This document shows positions 42,421-53,937 of a stretch of DNA of 64,000 nucleotides, piece by piece. Numbering within the stretch: position 1 is the stretch's first letter; each line of letters opens with the position of its first letter. The notes beneath the pieces were generated by a model. That model was given only the letters and a program-made list of their open reading frames with translations, made no database searches and was not told where the DNA came from. Both the position numbers and the translations under genes were made by a program. This stretch comes from Ichthyophis bannanicus (taxonomy: Eukaryota > Chordata > Amphibia > Gymnophiona > Ichthyophiidae): assembly GCA_033557465.1 (NCBI GenBank), contig CM066031.1, forward strand, positions 1,225,655,312 to 1,225,719,311, given 5' to 3'.

Positions 42421-42793
42421 AGGCTCTTTTACTAAAAAGCGTTGTGGTGTTGCACCATATGCGCCAATAATGCACAAATTCATGATGCGTTAGGTCAGCA
42501 CCGCAGTGTTAACTACCAGGAGCATGGAACGTATGCTCCCGGCAGTTACCGCGTTGCACAAGGCAATAGTGCAGGTGCCACCTATGGAAGTGGCAGTGAG
42601 TGCATCCACTCTATTTTCACACCGTGGCACTCAACCCACCCACTATCCACCCCTAACTCTCCCGCTTGCAATGCTAATGCACCATGGGCAATTAGAGCCA
42701 AAATTTGGTGGTGCTAAAGGCACACTTATATAACATGTGCCTTTAGCACATGCTGGACCCACACTGACAGCTACCTTTAATAAAAATGGCCCC
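42421..42793. mobile_element. MITE with TTTACTAAAA / TTTAATAAAAATGG ends
   Basis: Left AGGCTCTTTTACTAAAAAGC and right CTTTAATAAAAATGGCCCC are imperfect inverted repeats. The GC-rich interior has GCACCATATGCGCC and GGTGCTAAAGGCACAC words. Distantly like the GGGGTATG family in its TTTACTAAA core. Confidence 0.55.
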
Positions 42794-43190
42794 AAAGAGT
42801 GGTTTGAAAACCCCAAGGCACATAGAGAAGGACAACCCAGCACCAACACTGGCAGGAATACTCTGAAGCACCGGAAAAGTAGCAAGGATACTGTGACAGG
42901 GCCAAACTACACTAATGCTGACATGACGACCCTATATCCTCTAAGTGTGAGGCAAGAAGGCACCAAGAGGCTTAGGTCTGGTAAAATGAGCTTGGAGGAA
43001 TGCCCTAGACAGGTTTGCACTGGAGAATTTAATAGCAAGAGCCTACTTTCTGTCGCATTGCCAGAAATATATGATGTAAGAACCTAGGGTCCTTTATTTG
43101 AAAGGAAGATGGAATGCAGCCTAACCATTCATCTGTACTGTACTTCAATCTTTCACGAAGTGGCTACAATAGACTAGTCCTAAACACAGT
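42794..43190. other. No gene recognised
   Basis: Nothing identifiable. The 116-codon plus frame is unsupported. Confidence 0.4.
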
Positions 43191-43226
43191 TTTTGAACAT
43201 AAGAACATAAGAAATGCCATACTGAC
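43190..43226 (-). mobile_element. CR1-like LINE (family A) 3' tail scrap
   Basis: GAACATAAGAACATAAG and AAATGCCATACTGACC equal the start of the reversed family-A tail at 14119-14160. Confidence 0.65.
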
Positions 43227-43299
43227 CAAAGTTCTTATACTGCCGCTCGAGTACTTAACTTTCCTCTTCTTCTTGAAGTGCTCTCTCACTTTGTCTCGT

Positions 43300-43510
43300 G
43301 TGTCCCAACGCCTGAATTTTAGGCGCCCATGCGTTTCACTATAATCCGTTTCTTCAGGGGATCGCCCACTTCCACCATTACGCTGTAAATCGATGCTGCA
43401 CGCGTATTAACAGCCAAACGTTTATTCAACCTTCAGATCCATACTTTCTCTTTCCAGCCGAAAACCGAGCGGCTGTATAAGAACTTTGGTCACAGAACCG
43501 TTATTTTAAA
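43300..43510. other. Possible Penelope-like/retroelement terminal motif
   Basis: On minus, CCCCTGAAGAAACGGATTAT is followed by GTGAAACGCATGGGCG. CTGAAGA ... GAAAC resembles a degenerate hammerhead core of the sort known from Penelope-like elements. A similar layout is at 3491-3530. Helices were not folded, so this is tentative. Confidence 0.25.
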
Positions 43511-43925
43511 TAACAATGGTGCTTCCAAAGTGTGAAAACATGAGTGAATACTCTAAAGATATATAAAGTCAATGGAGCTGAGTACTTTAGGATAAGTTCG
43601 AAGAGTGGAGTTCTTCTCACGAAAAATTTAATATCACCAGTTAATCCCACTGAGAAGGTCGTTGATGTCGATAAGCACAGGATTAGGACTCAGAATTTGG
43701 GTCCAAGTTTCAAGTGCTGTTATTTGTCTGAGACCTTTGGGAATTAACATAATTGTTTTAAAAAAACTAAAAAAAGTTCGAGTTTTCGTATAGTGAAAGT
43801 TGAGTGAGCTTCAAGTATATTTGCACTTTTTACAGTAATCACTCGGAAGACAGACTGTATGTACAGTGGTAATGGAGAGCCACCTGTGGGCAAAGAGCAT
43901 CATACCCCCTGTGTACTGTTGAGCT

Positions 43926-44490
43926 GTGCCTCCTGGGGGAGTAGAGGCTATGCCCAAGGAATCAAACAACCCCTCCAGGTTGCACCAGGGGCATGGGCTG
44001 GGGTTTGGGGGTTTTAGGCTTACCCTTGTCTCCTGGCCTGCTGGCCCTGTTGGGGAGCCGGGAAGGCCTGGTATTGAGGGTTGTTTCTGTAAGCCTTCCT
44101 CTTCTTCTGGTATGAGGGCTTTCTACCCAGAGCCTTCCTCCGAGAAGAGTCAGTGGTCTTCTTGGAGATCCTGGTCCTAATCAAGAACTTGGACTCCAGT
44201 TCAGCGGCCTTGTCTGTCATGGGTTTGTTGAAGAGGTTCTCTCCAAGGCAGGAAACATTGGCCAATTTGTCATGGATCCATTGCTCCTGGTCGGAGGACT
44301 GTAGCCAAGCTTGGCGCCGAGTACTAATGCCCGCCACAGCGACTCTAGCTGCCAACTCGAAGCCATTGTAGGCCGCTCGAGTGATAAATTTGGAGCATTC
44401 CCTGACCGCTGAGGCCAGGGTCCGAAACCACTGAAAGGGTTCCTCCAAGAGACCATCCGAGAACCCGGTGAGCTCCTTCGCCAGGTCTTG
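43926..44490 (-). pseudogene. DIRS-type retrotransposon gag remnant
   Basis: Minus frame 44020-44448. The protein has ISTRRQAWLQSS, then NVSCLGENLFNKP and ELESKFL, the pattern W-L-R ... G-x-x-LF-G seen in Gag of tyrosine-recombinase (DIRS) elements, then a basic tail (KKRKAYRNNPQYQAF) and a Gln-rich end. The same motif order is in the DIRS remnant at 57.3 kb. Truncated on the right by a MITE at 44490; no pol here. Confidence 0.6.
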
Positions 44491-44676
44491 AAAGTATATG
44501 CTAACACAGCGCTGGCATGAACTTAAGGTTAATGTGCGTTATTGAGCCAATCTGTATCACACGATACAGATTCCTTGCTAACTTCCTCCGGAACGCCCAC
44601 TACCTTATATGGCATTCCTCACATTAACGCTGCAACTAGCGCCGGTAACATTAGGACGGTTTAGTAAACATACTCC
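44490..44676. mobile_element. Small GGGGTATG-family MITE, degenerate
   Basis: Right end TTTAGTAAACATACTCC matches the family terminus with one change. Left end AAAGTATATGCTAACACAG is a diverged partner. Central palindrome CTGTATCACACGATACAG. Confidence 0.55.
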
Positions 44677-44684
44677 ATAGTTGC

Positions 44685-44780
44685 CTCAAAGCAGCCTTCA
44701 AAAGTTTTAAAACCTTGATCAAATCTTTTCTCTTCAAGCAAGCATTTCAGCTGGGGTCAGGGCCTGAGGCTAACCAGAAG
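44685..44780 (+). pseudogene. L2-like LINE ORF2 C-terminal scrap
   Basis: One plus frame reads KSFKTLIKSFLFKQAFQLG, the L2 C-terminal motif. Confidence 0.6.
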
Positions 44781-44789
44781 GTTTCTCTC

Positions 44790-45303
44790 TTTTTTTTTTA
44801 AATTTTGTATTTATAAATATACAATACAAAAAAAGAAAGAATATACAAATGCATATATTACATTCATACGTACATGTCATTCCACATCAAGGAGTGAGAC
44901 CCAATTTAAACCATGAAAAACCCCAGATATAGTAAATTACCCTGAGAAGACCAAAAGCTAAACCACAAGGAAGTCACAAGTAAGTCAATTTTTACATACC
45001 CTGAGAAGACCAAAAGCTAAACCACAAGGAAGTCAACTTTTACCCTGCAGGGAAGTCTCAGCTGAAATGGCTCAAAAAACACCCAGCTCACTCCCTGGAA
45101 TACAAGATTACACTTACTGGGAAACTTCAAGGCCCCCAGAGCCAAGGCTTTAGTTCAAAGCTCTAGAAAGCCTTCCTACGCTTCTGCGTCACATGTGATA
45201 CATCAGGGAACATCTGAATAGTCTGACCAACATATTTCTCTTGTTTCTTTGAGAAATAAAGCCGAAGGACCAAATCTTTGTCTGATTCCATTAAAAATGT
45301 CAC
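44790..45303 (-). pseudogene. L1-like LINE ORF1 C-terminus and 3' end remnant
   Basis: At 45160-45300 the minus strand reads an LYFSKKQEKYVGQTIQMFPD-like block followed by VTQKRRKAF-type residues, the C-terminal domain of L1-like ORF1. 44790-44960 is the AT-rich tail. A 37-bp block (CCCTGAGAAGACCAAAAGCT...) is directly duplicated at 44939 and 44998. The protein continues at 48848 beyond element B. Confidence 0.65.
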
Positions 45304-45479
45304 CAAGGGGTATGTTTACTAAAGCGGGGTAACGTTACCGGCGTTAAGTCCAGTGGCAACATTACCAACGCCATATAAGGAAGTGGGTGTACCGGCGTTA
45401 AGGTAGCAATGGCTGTTTAACGCGTGGTAAAGGGCTCCTTGGCCAGTTATCGCACGTTAACGGGACATTGCACATTAAG

Positions 45480-45665
45480 GCTGAAAACAGGGCATGTTAA
45501 GGCAGACAAGGTGCCTTATAAGGCACCTTAAGTTAAAGCACCATATAAGGCACCTTAACCTTATAAGGTGCCTTAACCTAAAGTGCCATAGAAGGTGCCC
45601 TAAGGATGTTAAGGTGACCCAAGATATGGTGCCCTAAGGGCAGTAGGGTGCCCCAAGTTGACAAG
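45480..45665. repeat. Palindromic GGTGCCTTATAAGGCACC cluster in element B
   Basis: Contains the perfect palindrome AGGTGCCTTATAAGGCACCT near 45511 and overlapping inverted words (AAGGCACCTTAACCTTATAA, GGTGCCTTAACC). Counterpart of the cluster at 22620-23210. Confidence 0.85.
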
Positions 45666-46108
45666 CATGAAATGTAAGGCCAGAAAACAGATGTAACCCT
45701 AACACTGCACAGAGCACCAAGGAAAGGCAATGGACAAGTGATGGGAGGAAGGAGAGGTAGGAGCTGATGGACCTGCCAAATCTGCATGCAGCCTACGTGG
45801 CAGCCGGTAAAATGGACAAACATATCGGAGGCAGCTGTACCGATGCACAGGGTGTTGGCAATGTAAAGCGCTACAATGACAGTGGGTGGAAGAGGATGGG
45901 ACTACGTGTCCTCCAGTGGAGGTAGAGGTGGCAAAATATTTGCAATGATAGGAGGAAAGAGGAGTAGTAGTGCCATGCAGAGCAGACACAGGAGAGGCAA
46001 GAATGGAAAGCCGCAATGCAGAAAAGAGTACCAGTGCAGGACATGGTACAAGAAGACAGGACGCTACACAGCTGACAGACGCATATAGACAGACAGAAGG
46101 ATGGCTGC

Positions 46109-46160
46109 AGGGCCGGCCCGTCCATTGAGCAAGAATGTTTTTTGCACAGGGCCCCGCATT
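46109..46160. mobile_element. hAT-like terminus nested in element B
   Basis: CAGGGCCGGCCCGTCCATTG is the usual start of a hAT/MITE family (compare CAGAGCCGGTCTA at 5605). The other end was not found; it may have been absorbed by the minisatellite. Confidence 0.45.
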
Positions 46161-46189
46161 TCAGGGGGCCCCACACAAAAAGCATTCTA

Positions 46190-46585
46190 CATCAGCCCAA
46201 GTAGATTAAAAAAAAAAAACAGCTGCTGCTGCCACTGCCGTCATGGCAGAATGAAGCGTCCCATGCAGCATCATTCAGTTCCTGAGTCCCAAAGCACGGG
46301 CTTTCAGAGCCGCAAAGGGAGAGCTTCTCTGACCTCTCGCGGCTCTGTTAAGCCCGCCGGGGCTGATGGGAAATCTCATCAGCCCTGGCGGGATTAACAG
46401 AGCCACGAGAAAGGGAAAATCTCGTGGCTCTGAAAGCCTGCGCTTTGGGACTCGGGAGTTGAATGATGCTGCAAGGAGGCTCTGCCGGGCAGGGGGGGCC
46501 CTGTGGTGGGACGCTTGATTTTGCCGCTGCTATGGCGGCAGCGGCGGCAGCTGCCGTTTTTTTTAAAATCTACTTGGGCTGATGG
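46190..46585. repeat. 390-bp hairpin in element B
   Basis: Arms of about 190 bp: CATCAGCCCAAGTAGATT, CAGCATCATTCAG and GAGCCGC on the left pair with GAGCCACGAG, TTGAATGATGCTG and AATCTACTTGGGCTGATGG on the right, around CTGATGGGAAATCTCATCAG. Confidence 0.85.
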
Positions 46586-47700
46586 GGGAAGGGGGGTTAG
46601 GACTGGTAATGGGCTATGGTGGGGGGCTAAGACTGGAAGTGGGCTGATGGGAGGGGTTGGACTAGTAATGGGCTATGGGGGGGCTAAGACTGGAAGTGGA
46701 CTGATGGGGGGTTAGGACTAGTAATGGGTTATGGGGAGGCTAGGACTGGAAATGGGCTGATGGGGGGTTAAGACTGGCAATGGGTTATGGGGGGGGGGCT
46801 AAGACTGGAAGGGCTGATGGGAGGGTTAGGACTGGTAATGGGCTATGGGGGGTTAGGACTGGTAATGGGCTATGGGGTGCTAAGACTGGAAATTGGCTGA
46901 TGGGGGATTAGGACTAGTAATGGACTATGGGGGGGCTAGGACTGGAAATGGGCTGATGGGGGGGTTAGGACTGGTAATGGGCTGTGGGGGACTAAGACTG
47001 GAAATGGACTGATGGGGGGTTAGGACTGGAAGTGGGGATGGGGGGTTAGGAGTGGTAATGGGCTATGGGGGGACTAAGACTGAAAATGGAGTGATGGGGG
47101 CTTAGGACTGGTAATGGGTTATGGGGGGGCTTAGGACCGGTAATGGGCTGGGGGGGTTGTTAGGACTGGAAATGGGCTGAGTGGAAGGAGGGCTTGAACT
47201 GCAAATAGCTGATGGGGACGGGGGCTTGGAATGGAAATGGGCTGTGGGGAGGGAGCTAGGACTGGAAATGGGCTGAGTGGGGGGGGGGGTGCTAGGACAG
47301 GAAATGGGCTGATGGGCTAGGATAGGACTGGAAATGGGCTGTTGGGGGTGCTAAGATTGGAAATGGGCTGTGGTGGGGGCTTGGATTGAAATGGACTCAT
47401 GGAGGGGCTAGAACTGGAAGTAAGCTCATGGGGGGCTTGGATTGGAAATGGGCTGAGTGGAGGGGAGCTAGGATTTGACATGGGCTGATGGTGGGGCTAG
47501 GAAAGAACTTGAAATGGGCTGATGGGGGGCTGGGATTGGAAATGAGCTGATGGAGGGACTCGGATAGGACTGGAAATGGATGGGGGAGGTAGGTCTGGAA
47601 ATGGGCTGATGGTGGGGCTAGGATAGGATTGGAAATGGGCTTATGGGGGACTAGGACTGGAAATGGGCTGATGCAGGGACTAGAAGGCAGCAGATGCTGA
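46580..47700. repeat. G-rich minisatellite
   Basis: About 40 degenerate units of roughly 25-30 bp built on GGGCTGATGGGGG and TTAGGACTGGAAAT or variants (GGCTATGGGG, CTAAGACTGG). Starts exactly where the hairpin's right arm ends in GGGCTGATGGGGG. The plus strand has many G4-5 runs. ORFs here are artefacts. Confidence 0.9.
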
Positions 47701-48292
47701 GTGGGGCTGGAACTAGAAGGGAGCTGATGTTGGGGGAGGATTAGAATGGGATGGAGCTGGGAGAGTGAAATGGAGAGGGAAAAAATATTTTGTGTGGGAG
47801 GGAAGACAAATCTACAATTGGCCGGATATTGGGAGAGTAAGTGGGGATTGAGGATGGAGGGATAAAATTTGAGTGGATGAAATAGGAATGAGGAAAGAAC
47901 AAAATGAGAAAGATTAGTATGTTAAAGCAGTTGTAGAGAGAGAATGGAAAAAAACTAGAAGAGAGAAGAAAGGTCAAATGGACAGCAGGCGATGGAGAGT
48001 TAGCAGAAGATACGAAGAAACCAGAAGAAAGTGGCTGGAGCAATTGCAACTGAAAAAAAATGCACAAAAGGTAGAAAAATATCTCTTTATTTTGAATTTA
48101 TTAACTGGAATATGTCAGCTCTGGGAAATGTGCATCATTAACATCTGCGCTTTGTTTAGTACAAGAGGAAATTAATTTATAGTTTTATTTCTACAGTGTT
48201 GTACATTCCAAGTTTGGCTTTTGGGGTTCCCAGTTTAGTTATTGTCTTCCTGTTTCTAAACTGTGATTCCTTATTTGGTGATGGCCTATGTT

Positions 48293-48440
48293 AGGGGTCC
48301 CCAAACCTGTCCTGGAGGGCCGCAATCCTGGCAGGTTTTTGGGATAGCCCTAATGAATATGCATGAGATATATATGCATTAGAGATATCCTCCCAACCTG
48401 ATTGGTTTGTGGCCCTCCAGTACTGGATTGGGAGACCCCT
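48293..48440. mobile_element. Fold-back MITE (hAT-like) in element B
   Basis: AGGGGTCCCCAAACCTGTCC with TGGAGGGCC on the left; GGCCCTCCAGTACTGG and GGGAGACCCCTG on the right. Centre ATGAATATGCATGAGAT. Same class as 18209 and 20655. Confidence 0.7.
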
Positions 48441-48847
48441 GCCTTACACCTCTGTCATTTAAGATTGTGAGTGCGCAAGGTACAGATGTCCTAGACATCA
48501 AAAGGGTAGACAGAATTTGTCACATTGCTCCTCGATTCTGTTGCTGCACATGTAGCATTACTATCACTTTTCTTGGGCTCCCTGTCAGTGCTGTACATTG
48601 CTGACACTGAAATGGGCTCTCTTTCCTTCAAATGTGCATCTAACGACAGGTTTTCACTCGCGATACTGTTCCAGCATTAATGTTACAGTGTTAGTGTAGC
48701 AGGGGCCTCTCCCCGCCCATTGACCCCTTCTCTCCGCCCTCTCTCCACCCTCTGTGGGACTTACCTGGCATGTTAATGTAGCTGCTGCTTAACGCGTGTT
48801 AATGTAGCCGCTGCTTCGTTACCGCGGTTTAATAAACATACCCCCAA

Positions 48848-48904
48848 GAGAGTTGCTCGTGAGGAAAGTTTCTCCAGTAATGTCTCCAAGAAGGCAGACA
48901 AATT
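48848..48904 (-). pseudogene. L1-like ORF1 remnant between element B and L2
   Basis: Short host piece ending in GACAAATTTA. The matching GACAAATCTA resumes at 50371, a target duplication around the L2. Confidence 0.5.
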
Positions 48905-50372
48905 TATTTATTTATTATTTATTTATTTAACTGTATTTATATCCCGCTTTTCACCGGGTCAAAGCGGTGTAACACATAACAGGGGGGGAATCAATGGTTA
49001 TAGGGTGGGGCCATCACCATGGGGCAACATTAATGATTTGGGATGGACATAGACATTTACAATCCTAGAGTTTCTAATCATGAGTTCTTGAAGAGGGGGT
49101 GGTGTTTCTGTTCAGAGATGGTCACGGAATAGGACCGTTTTCAGTTGTTTTTTGAAAGATGTGAGATCACCGTTGTTTCTGATGTGGTTCGGCAGAGAGT
49201 TCCAGAGAGATGGAGCATAGAGTTCAAAGGCTCTGTTGCAGGTCCGTTGAGTGGACTTGGTTCTTTTGTGGGGGACGGTGATGGAGTTATTGGAGGATTG
49301 TCTGGTTGTTTTGCTGTGGATCGGGCGAGGCAGTAAGGTGTGAAGCGGGGTGTTCTGTGTTTGGTGGATGGTTTTGTGGATGAGTGGGATGGCTTTGTAC
49401 TTGATTCTTGCTTCGATGGGAAGAATGTGTAGGTCTCTTAGGATTGGAGTGATGTGGTCCCATTTTTTTGCATTCTGAATAATCCTTGCTGTAGTATTTA
49501 AGGCAGTTCGGAGGGGGTTGGTTTGTGTGGCGGGTAGTCCATGGTAGATTATGTTACAGAAGTACAGATGTGGGAGTGTCACAGCCTGCATTACTGTCCT
49601 GAAGTCCTGGGGTTCGAGGAGGGGTCGGAGACGTTGTACAGTTTTAGCTTTGTGGAATATAGTTCCGGTGGTCTTGTTGATTTGGTGCTTAAGGGTTAGA
49701 GCTTGGTCAATGATAATGCCCAGATATCTTATTTTTGGCTGTACCTGAATTTGGGTGGTTCCCATGCTGAGGTGGGTAGGTGGCTTGAAGTCTGGGTCTT
49801 TTGTTACTATAAGAGCTTCGGTTTTTTTAATGTTAATGGATAGGTTGTTCTCTTGTAGCCAGTTGGATACATTAGTGAAGCAGGCTGATAGCTGGTCATT
49901 TGCTGGGTTTGTGGTTGTAATTGGTGCGTAGAGCATTATGTCGTCTGCGTATATGTGGAAGTTGATGTTGTGTGTGCGTATGACTGAGCAGAGTGGACGG
50001 AGGTAGATATTGAAGAGCATGGCTGATAATGTGGATCCTTGAGATACTCCTTGATGTTGCCGGTAGGGGGACGAAGTTGAGGTGCTGGTGCGGATCAGTT
50101 GCTGTCGGTTGGTTAGATAGGACCTGAACCATTGGAGTACAGTATCTTTGATTCCAATTGTTTGGAGTCTGTGTATGAGGATGTCGTGGGAGATGGTGTC
50201 AAAGGCCGCTGATATATCTAGGAAGATCAGGATGTATCCGGAGTGTTTTTCTTGGGTTCCTATGATGAGGGTGTTCATCAGTGTGGTCATGAGGGTCTCG
50301 ACTCCATGTAATGGTCAGAAGCCGTGTTGCTGGGGGTCTAGTATATTGTTGATGTCCAGATGTTCTTGGAGA
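48899..50372 (-). pseudogene. L2-like LINE, 5'-truncated, RT C-terminal frame
   Basis: The reversed AAATAAATAATAAATAAAT tail starts at about 48900. Minus ORF 49112-50290 (392 codons) has ILIFLDISAAFDTISHD (motif A), GVSQGSTLSAMLFN and YADDIMLY (motif C), then IRYLGIIID and the end FELYAPSLWNSLPNHIRN with FKKQLKTVLF. It covers the RT palm to the C-terminus. The endonuclease is absent. A stop (TGA) on minus at about 50313-50315 separates a further short upstream piece. GACAAAT duplication at both ends. Confidence 0.85.
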
Positions 50373-51275
50373 CAAATCTAAATTAGGCCCACTTAATTGA
50401 TACATTTCCTGCACTTCCAAACTTTCCCTCTTTAATGTCTCTTTCACTCCTTTAGGTAATTAGTTTATTTTAGACACTAAGTTAATCAGGATCAGGAAGC
50501 AATAGTACATCTTCAAGATATTTAGAAAACAAATCCCAGGAGACAGGAAATGGGTACAGGGAAAGTGTACAAACCACTAATTTTTTGAACATAACACATT
50601 TTTACATAATTATTCACTCTGCCGATATAAAGCCAACGAATCTTGCACTGAGTAGACTAGAGCTGTGTGTAGCACTTTGGGTTCAGCCTAAAATTCAGAA
50701 CAACACTTCTCACAAGAACCTTTAACCTCATGCTCACCAAAGGCAGTCACCACCTCCTCAGAGAAAGTGGAAATATGAGAAAGAGAAGATTGCTACTTCC
50801 CAAATGTCCTTGAGCGACACAGGCTGTTCAGGAACAGCAAAATCAACAGGTTTAGGCAACAGATTGAGACGAGAGAGACTCAAAAGAAAACACAAAAAAG
50901 AATCCAGTAGGGAAGATGACCCTAATACGTCCTTGTTCTCTTTAACAGAAACAGGGCTATTTCCCAGGTTGAGAGGGGTAGAACCCATTAAATTCAGAGA
51001 AAAGGAAGCAGAGACCGTACTCACAGATGATTACTCCCCCTCGTTAGCGGAAGCCGCAGGCAATTTCTCCATAATCCCAAAGTGTGTGTCCAGCGGACCA
51101 ACATTTTTAACAGCCTTCAAGTCAGGGAGGCCGAAGCTTTCTTTTTATGCTTCCCCATCACGAGTACAACCAGCTTCTTGATCCTCCTAGGGCTCCAAAG
51201 GGACAAGCCTTGCCCCTTTGGAAGTGCACCTTCGGAACACAAGTCCCGCGGTGGGGCTAGGTTGAAATAGCCCTT
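50373..51275 (-). pseudogene. L1-like ORF1 remnant, N-terminal part
   Basis: Continuation of 44790-45303. Minus frame 50758-51024 reads SVKENKDVLGSS and VSLKDIWEVAIFS, resembling the KDIWxAI block N-terminal to the coiled coil of L1-like ORF1. Degenerate. Confidence 0.45.
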
Positions 51276-51711
51276 GCAGCCATATTGTCACATGCCAATG
51301 TGGATCAGAGGGGTCACATGAATTTTTCGTTGTTAAAGTAGGGTCATAAGGGCTACGAGTTTGAAAAACACTGTCTTATGAACTCCAGGACGAAGCTCTC
51401 TTTAGCACGATGCACGTAATTAGGCGAGCCTTAGCAGTAAATTGAGAGATTGAGATCATACTCTGCATACCCTAGTTTTGAAGTGAGGTTCATGACTGTC
51501 ATGGTATGCACAAAACTAATCCATTTGGAGAAATTGCCCCTGAGTGAAGTCTTTGGATTATTTGGGGGCAGTCAAGGACAGTACACAAAGGGCACCCTGG
51601 TCTCAAGGATATAAAAAAAAAATCCCCTCAGAGCTGTTTTCAGTCATTATTTCCTGCTAGCTGCACCGTCAACTCTTAGCTTGAATGCCCAAACATTTTT
51701 TGTAACTTTTT
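51276..51711. other. No gene recognised
   Basis: Unique-looking DNA left of the piggyBac. 51300-51360 (GGGTCATAAGGGCTACGAG) may be a MITE scrap. Confidence 0.4.
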
Positions 51712-52377
51712 TTAACCCTGGGAGTACCGATGGGGTCAAAAGTGACCCCATTGCAAATTTCACAACACGTATCTCGGAAACTAGTTGTTCAAAAATGCAA
51801 TCTTTTTATGACTTTTCACATGTCAATATTCTCTTTATATTGCACCATGAGAGGAATAATTTTCATCCGCTAGGTGACGCTAGTGATGAATTGCAGCACA
51901 GAGTACCAGTGGGGTCATTTTTGACTCCAGTTGCTTACGTCCGGTTTGGATCGTGATACAATTTGCAGTTTTGTGAATTTTTTGATCTGACAAAGGTATT
52001 TATCATTAATTATGTATCATTTATTTTTTGTACTCTTATTTTATGAAAATTACACATTTTCTGTAATTGATATCATACGTTCTCTCATTATTTCCGATGA
52101 AATCTAAAGGCTTTCAGCTCGTTCATCACGATTATTGTATACCTATAGTAAAACTGCTTTGCATTTTATTCAACTTTATCTTTGTTTATTTATTTTAGGT
52201 TATTGTTTATGATGTCAAAACGAAAGTATTCAGCTGCCCTAGTAAGAGAAATATTGCAACGAGATGCTGACAGTGACGTCTCTGAGTCGTCTGATGATGC
52301 AGCATATTCAGCAAGCGAAGAAGCATATCAGCCAAGTTCGGGCGATAAATCTGATGATGACAGTCATGATCAGTCAT

Positions 52378-52681
52378 GGAGTGGAGGAGTGGCCTAGTGG
52401 TTGGAGCACGGTACTTCAGGCTGGAAGGTCGGGGGTTCAAATCCCACTAGAGGACAGCAACCTTGGGCCGGAAGGACTGGGGTTTCTAGTCCCACAGGTG
52501 CTCCTTGTGGTCTTGGGCAAGCCACTTAACCCTCCATAGCCCATGTTCCCTGTAAAATAGTTCTCTGTGTGCTGTGCTTTCCTGTCTAATCAATGTGTTT
52601 ATACCTCAAAAATTTCCTGTCATGATTTGACAATTTCCAATCTGTAATCAAACCGCTGGAAGTAGCAGTATAATAAATAAA
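52378..52681 (+). mobile_element. tRNA-derived SINE in piggyBac
   Basis: Same family as 29765-30060: GAGTGGCCTAGTGGTTGGAG (A-box), GGTCGGGGGTTCAAATCCC (B-box), GGGCAAGCCACTTAACCCTC body. Imperfect target duplication ATGATCAGTCATGG (52366-52379) and ATGATTCAGATGG (52682-52694). Confidence 0.88.
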
Positions 52682-53937
52682 ATGATTCAGATGGCGACAG
52701 CAGTTGGTCACCAAGTGAATGTGAGACTGATGCTGAGCCAGTAACATCGCCTGCAGCAAAGAGTCAAGTTACAGGTCGAGGCAAAGGTTGAGGCTGTGCT
52801 GGACGGGGAAGAAGGCAGGAGTCCTCGGTGTCAGTATCATCTGTGAGGAATCTTAGTTGTGGTCGTAGAGGAGCTAAGAGGTCATCAACTATAAGCACAA
52901 ATGTTGCCATTGAAGCCTATGTATCTAAGAATGCCACATCATGGAACAGGAAACCTATAAAGCAAGCTGCTGGAAGATACGCCAGAACTAATGTCATGCC
53001 CGTACAACAAGGTCCTTCAAGGTATGCTGTATGAAATGTTGATGGCCCTCTCGCAGCATTCAACTTGTTCATGAGGAAGAACTTATTGAATGAAATCATG
53101 ATGTGGACGAGCAAACAAGGAAGACACATTTATGAAGACACCTGGAAAGATTTGACAGATGGAGAATTTCAATGTTTTCTTGGACTTCTGATCCTCTCAG
53201 GCGTGTACAAGTCACGAAATGAATCCATAGTTCAGTTGTGGAACCTTGAAGATGGTCGTTCTGTTTTCGGCAAAAATAAGGCCCGTAACCGTTTTCAGCA
53301 AATTTCTTATGCTCTTAGATTTGATGATGTAACCAACAGACATGAACAACGAGGCGTGGATAAGCTTGCTCCAATCAGAGATGTTTTTGATACCTGGGAA
53401 GCAACTCTAAGTGATGCCTTTGTTCCTGGTGAAAATGTTACCGTGGATGAGCAACTGCTTACATTTCGTGGCCGTGTTCCGTTCAGGCAATATATTCCCA
53501 GCAAACCTTGGAAATATGGCATAAAGCTATGGATGTTGTGTGACAGTGCAACGTCATATGTTCTGTGTCTTCAAGTATATACAGGAAGGGAACTCGGACA
53601 AAACAGGGAACAGAATCAGGGTGAAAGGGTTGTGCTACAACTCACTGAAGGATTGACGCAATCTGGCAGAAATGTTACTGTTGACAATTTCTTCTGCAGT
53701 TTATCCCTGTCACGGAAATTGCTAGAAAAACAAATGACACTTTTGGGAACAATTCGAAAGAACAGAAAAGAATTACCTCCAGAATTTGTAACAGCAAAGG
53801 GCCGAGAGGTATTCACTTCACTGTTTGCCTTTCGCGATGATGCCACTCTGGTTTCCTATTGCCCGAAGAAAGGAAAAGTGGTTGTTCTTCTGAGCAGTTT
53901 GTATGATCAAGAAGAAGTAGATAACACACGTCCCGAC

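Larger units (their letters stand above)
45307..48844. mobile_element. Large TIR element B (GGGGTATG family), 3.54 kb
   Basis: Left terminus GGGGTATGTTTACTAAAGCG followed by GGGTAACG. Right terminus CGTTACCGCGGTTTAATAAACATACCCC. Flanked by CAA on both sides (45304-45306, 48845-48847), a clean 3-bp duplication. Near the right end CCGCCCATTGACCCCTTCTC matches, in reverse, the GGGTCAATGGGCGGAGAG block of elements A and C. The interior differs from A: palindrome cluster, 390-bp hairpin, G-rich minisatellite and a fold-back MITE. No transposase. It splits an L1-like ORF1 remnant. Confidence 0.85.

Noticed and set aside
46580..47700. CRISPR-like array
   Set aside because: Units are degenerate, contiguous and lack unique spacers, and the context is vertebrate; it is a minisatellite.
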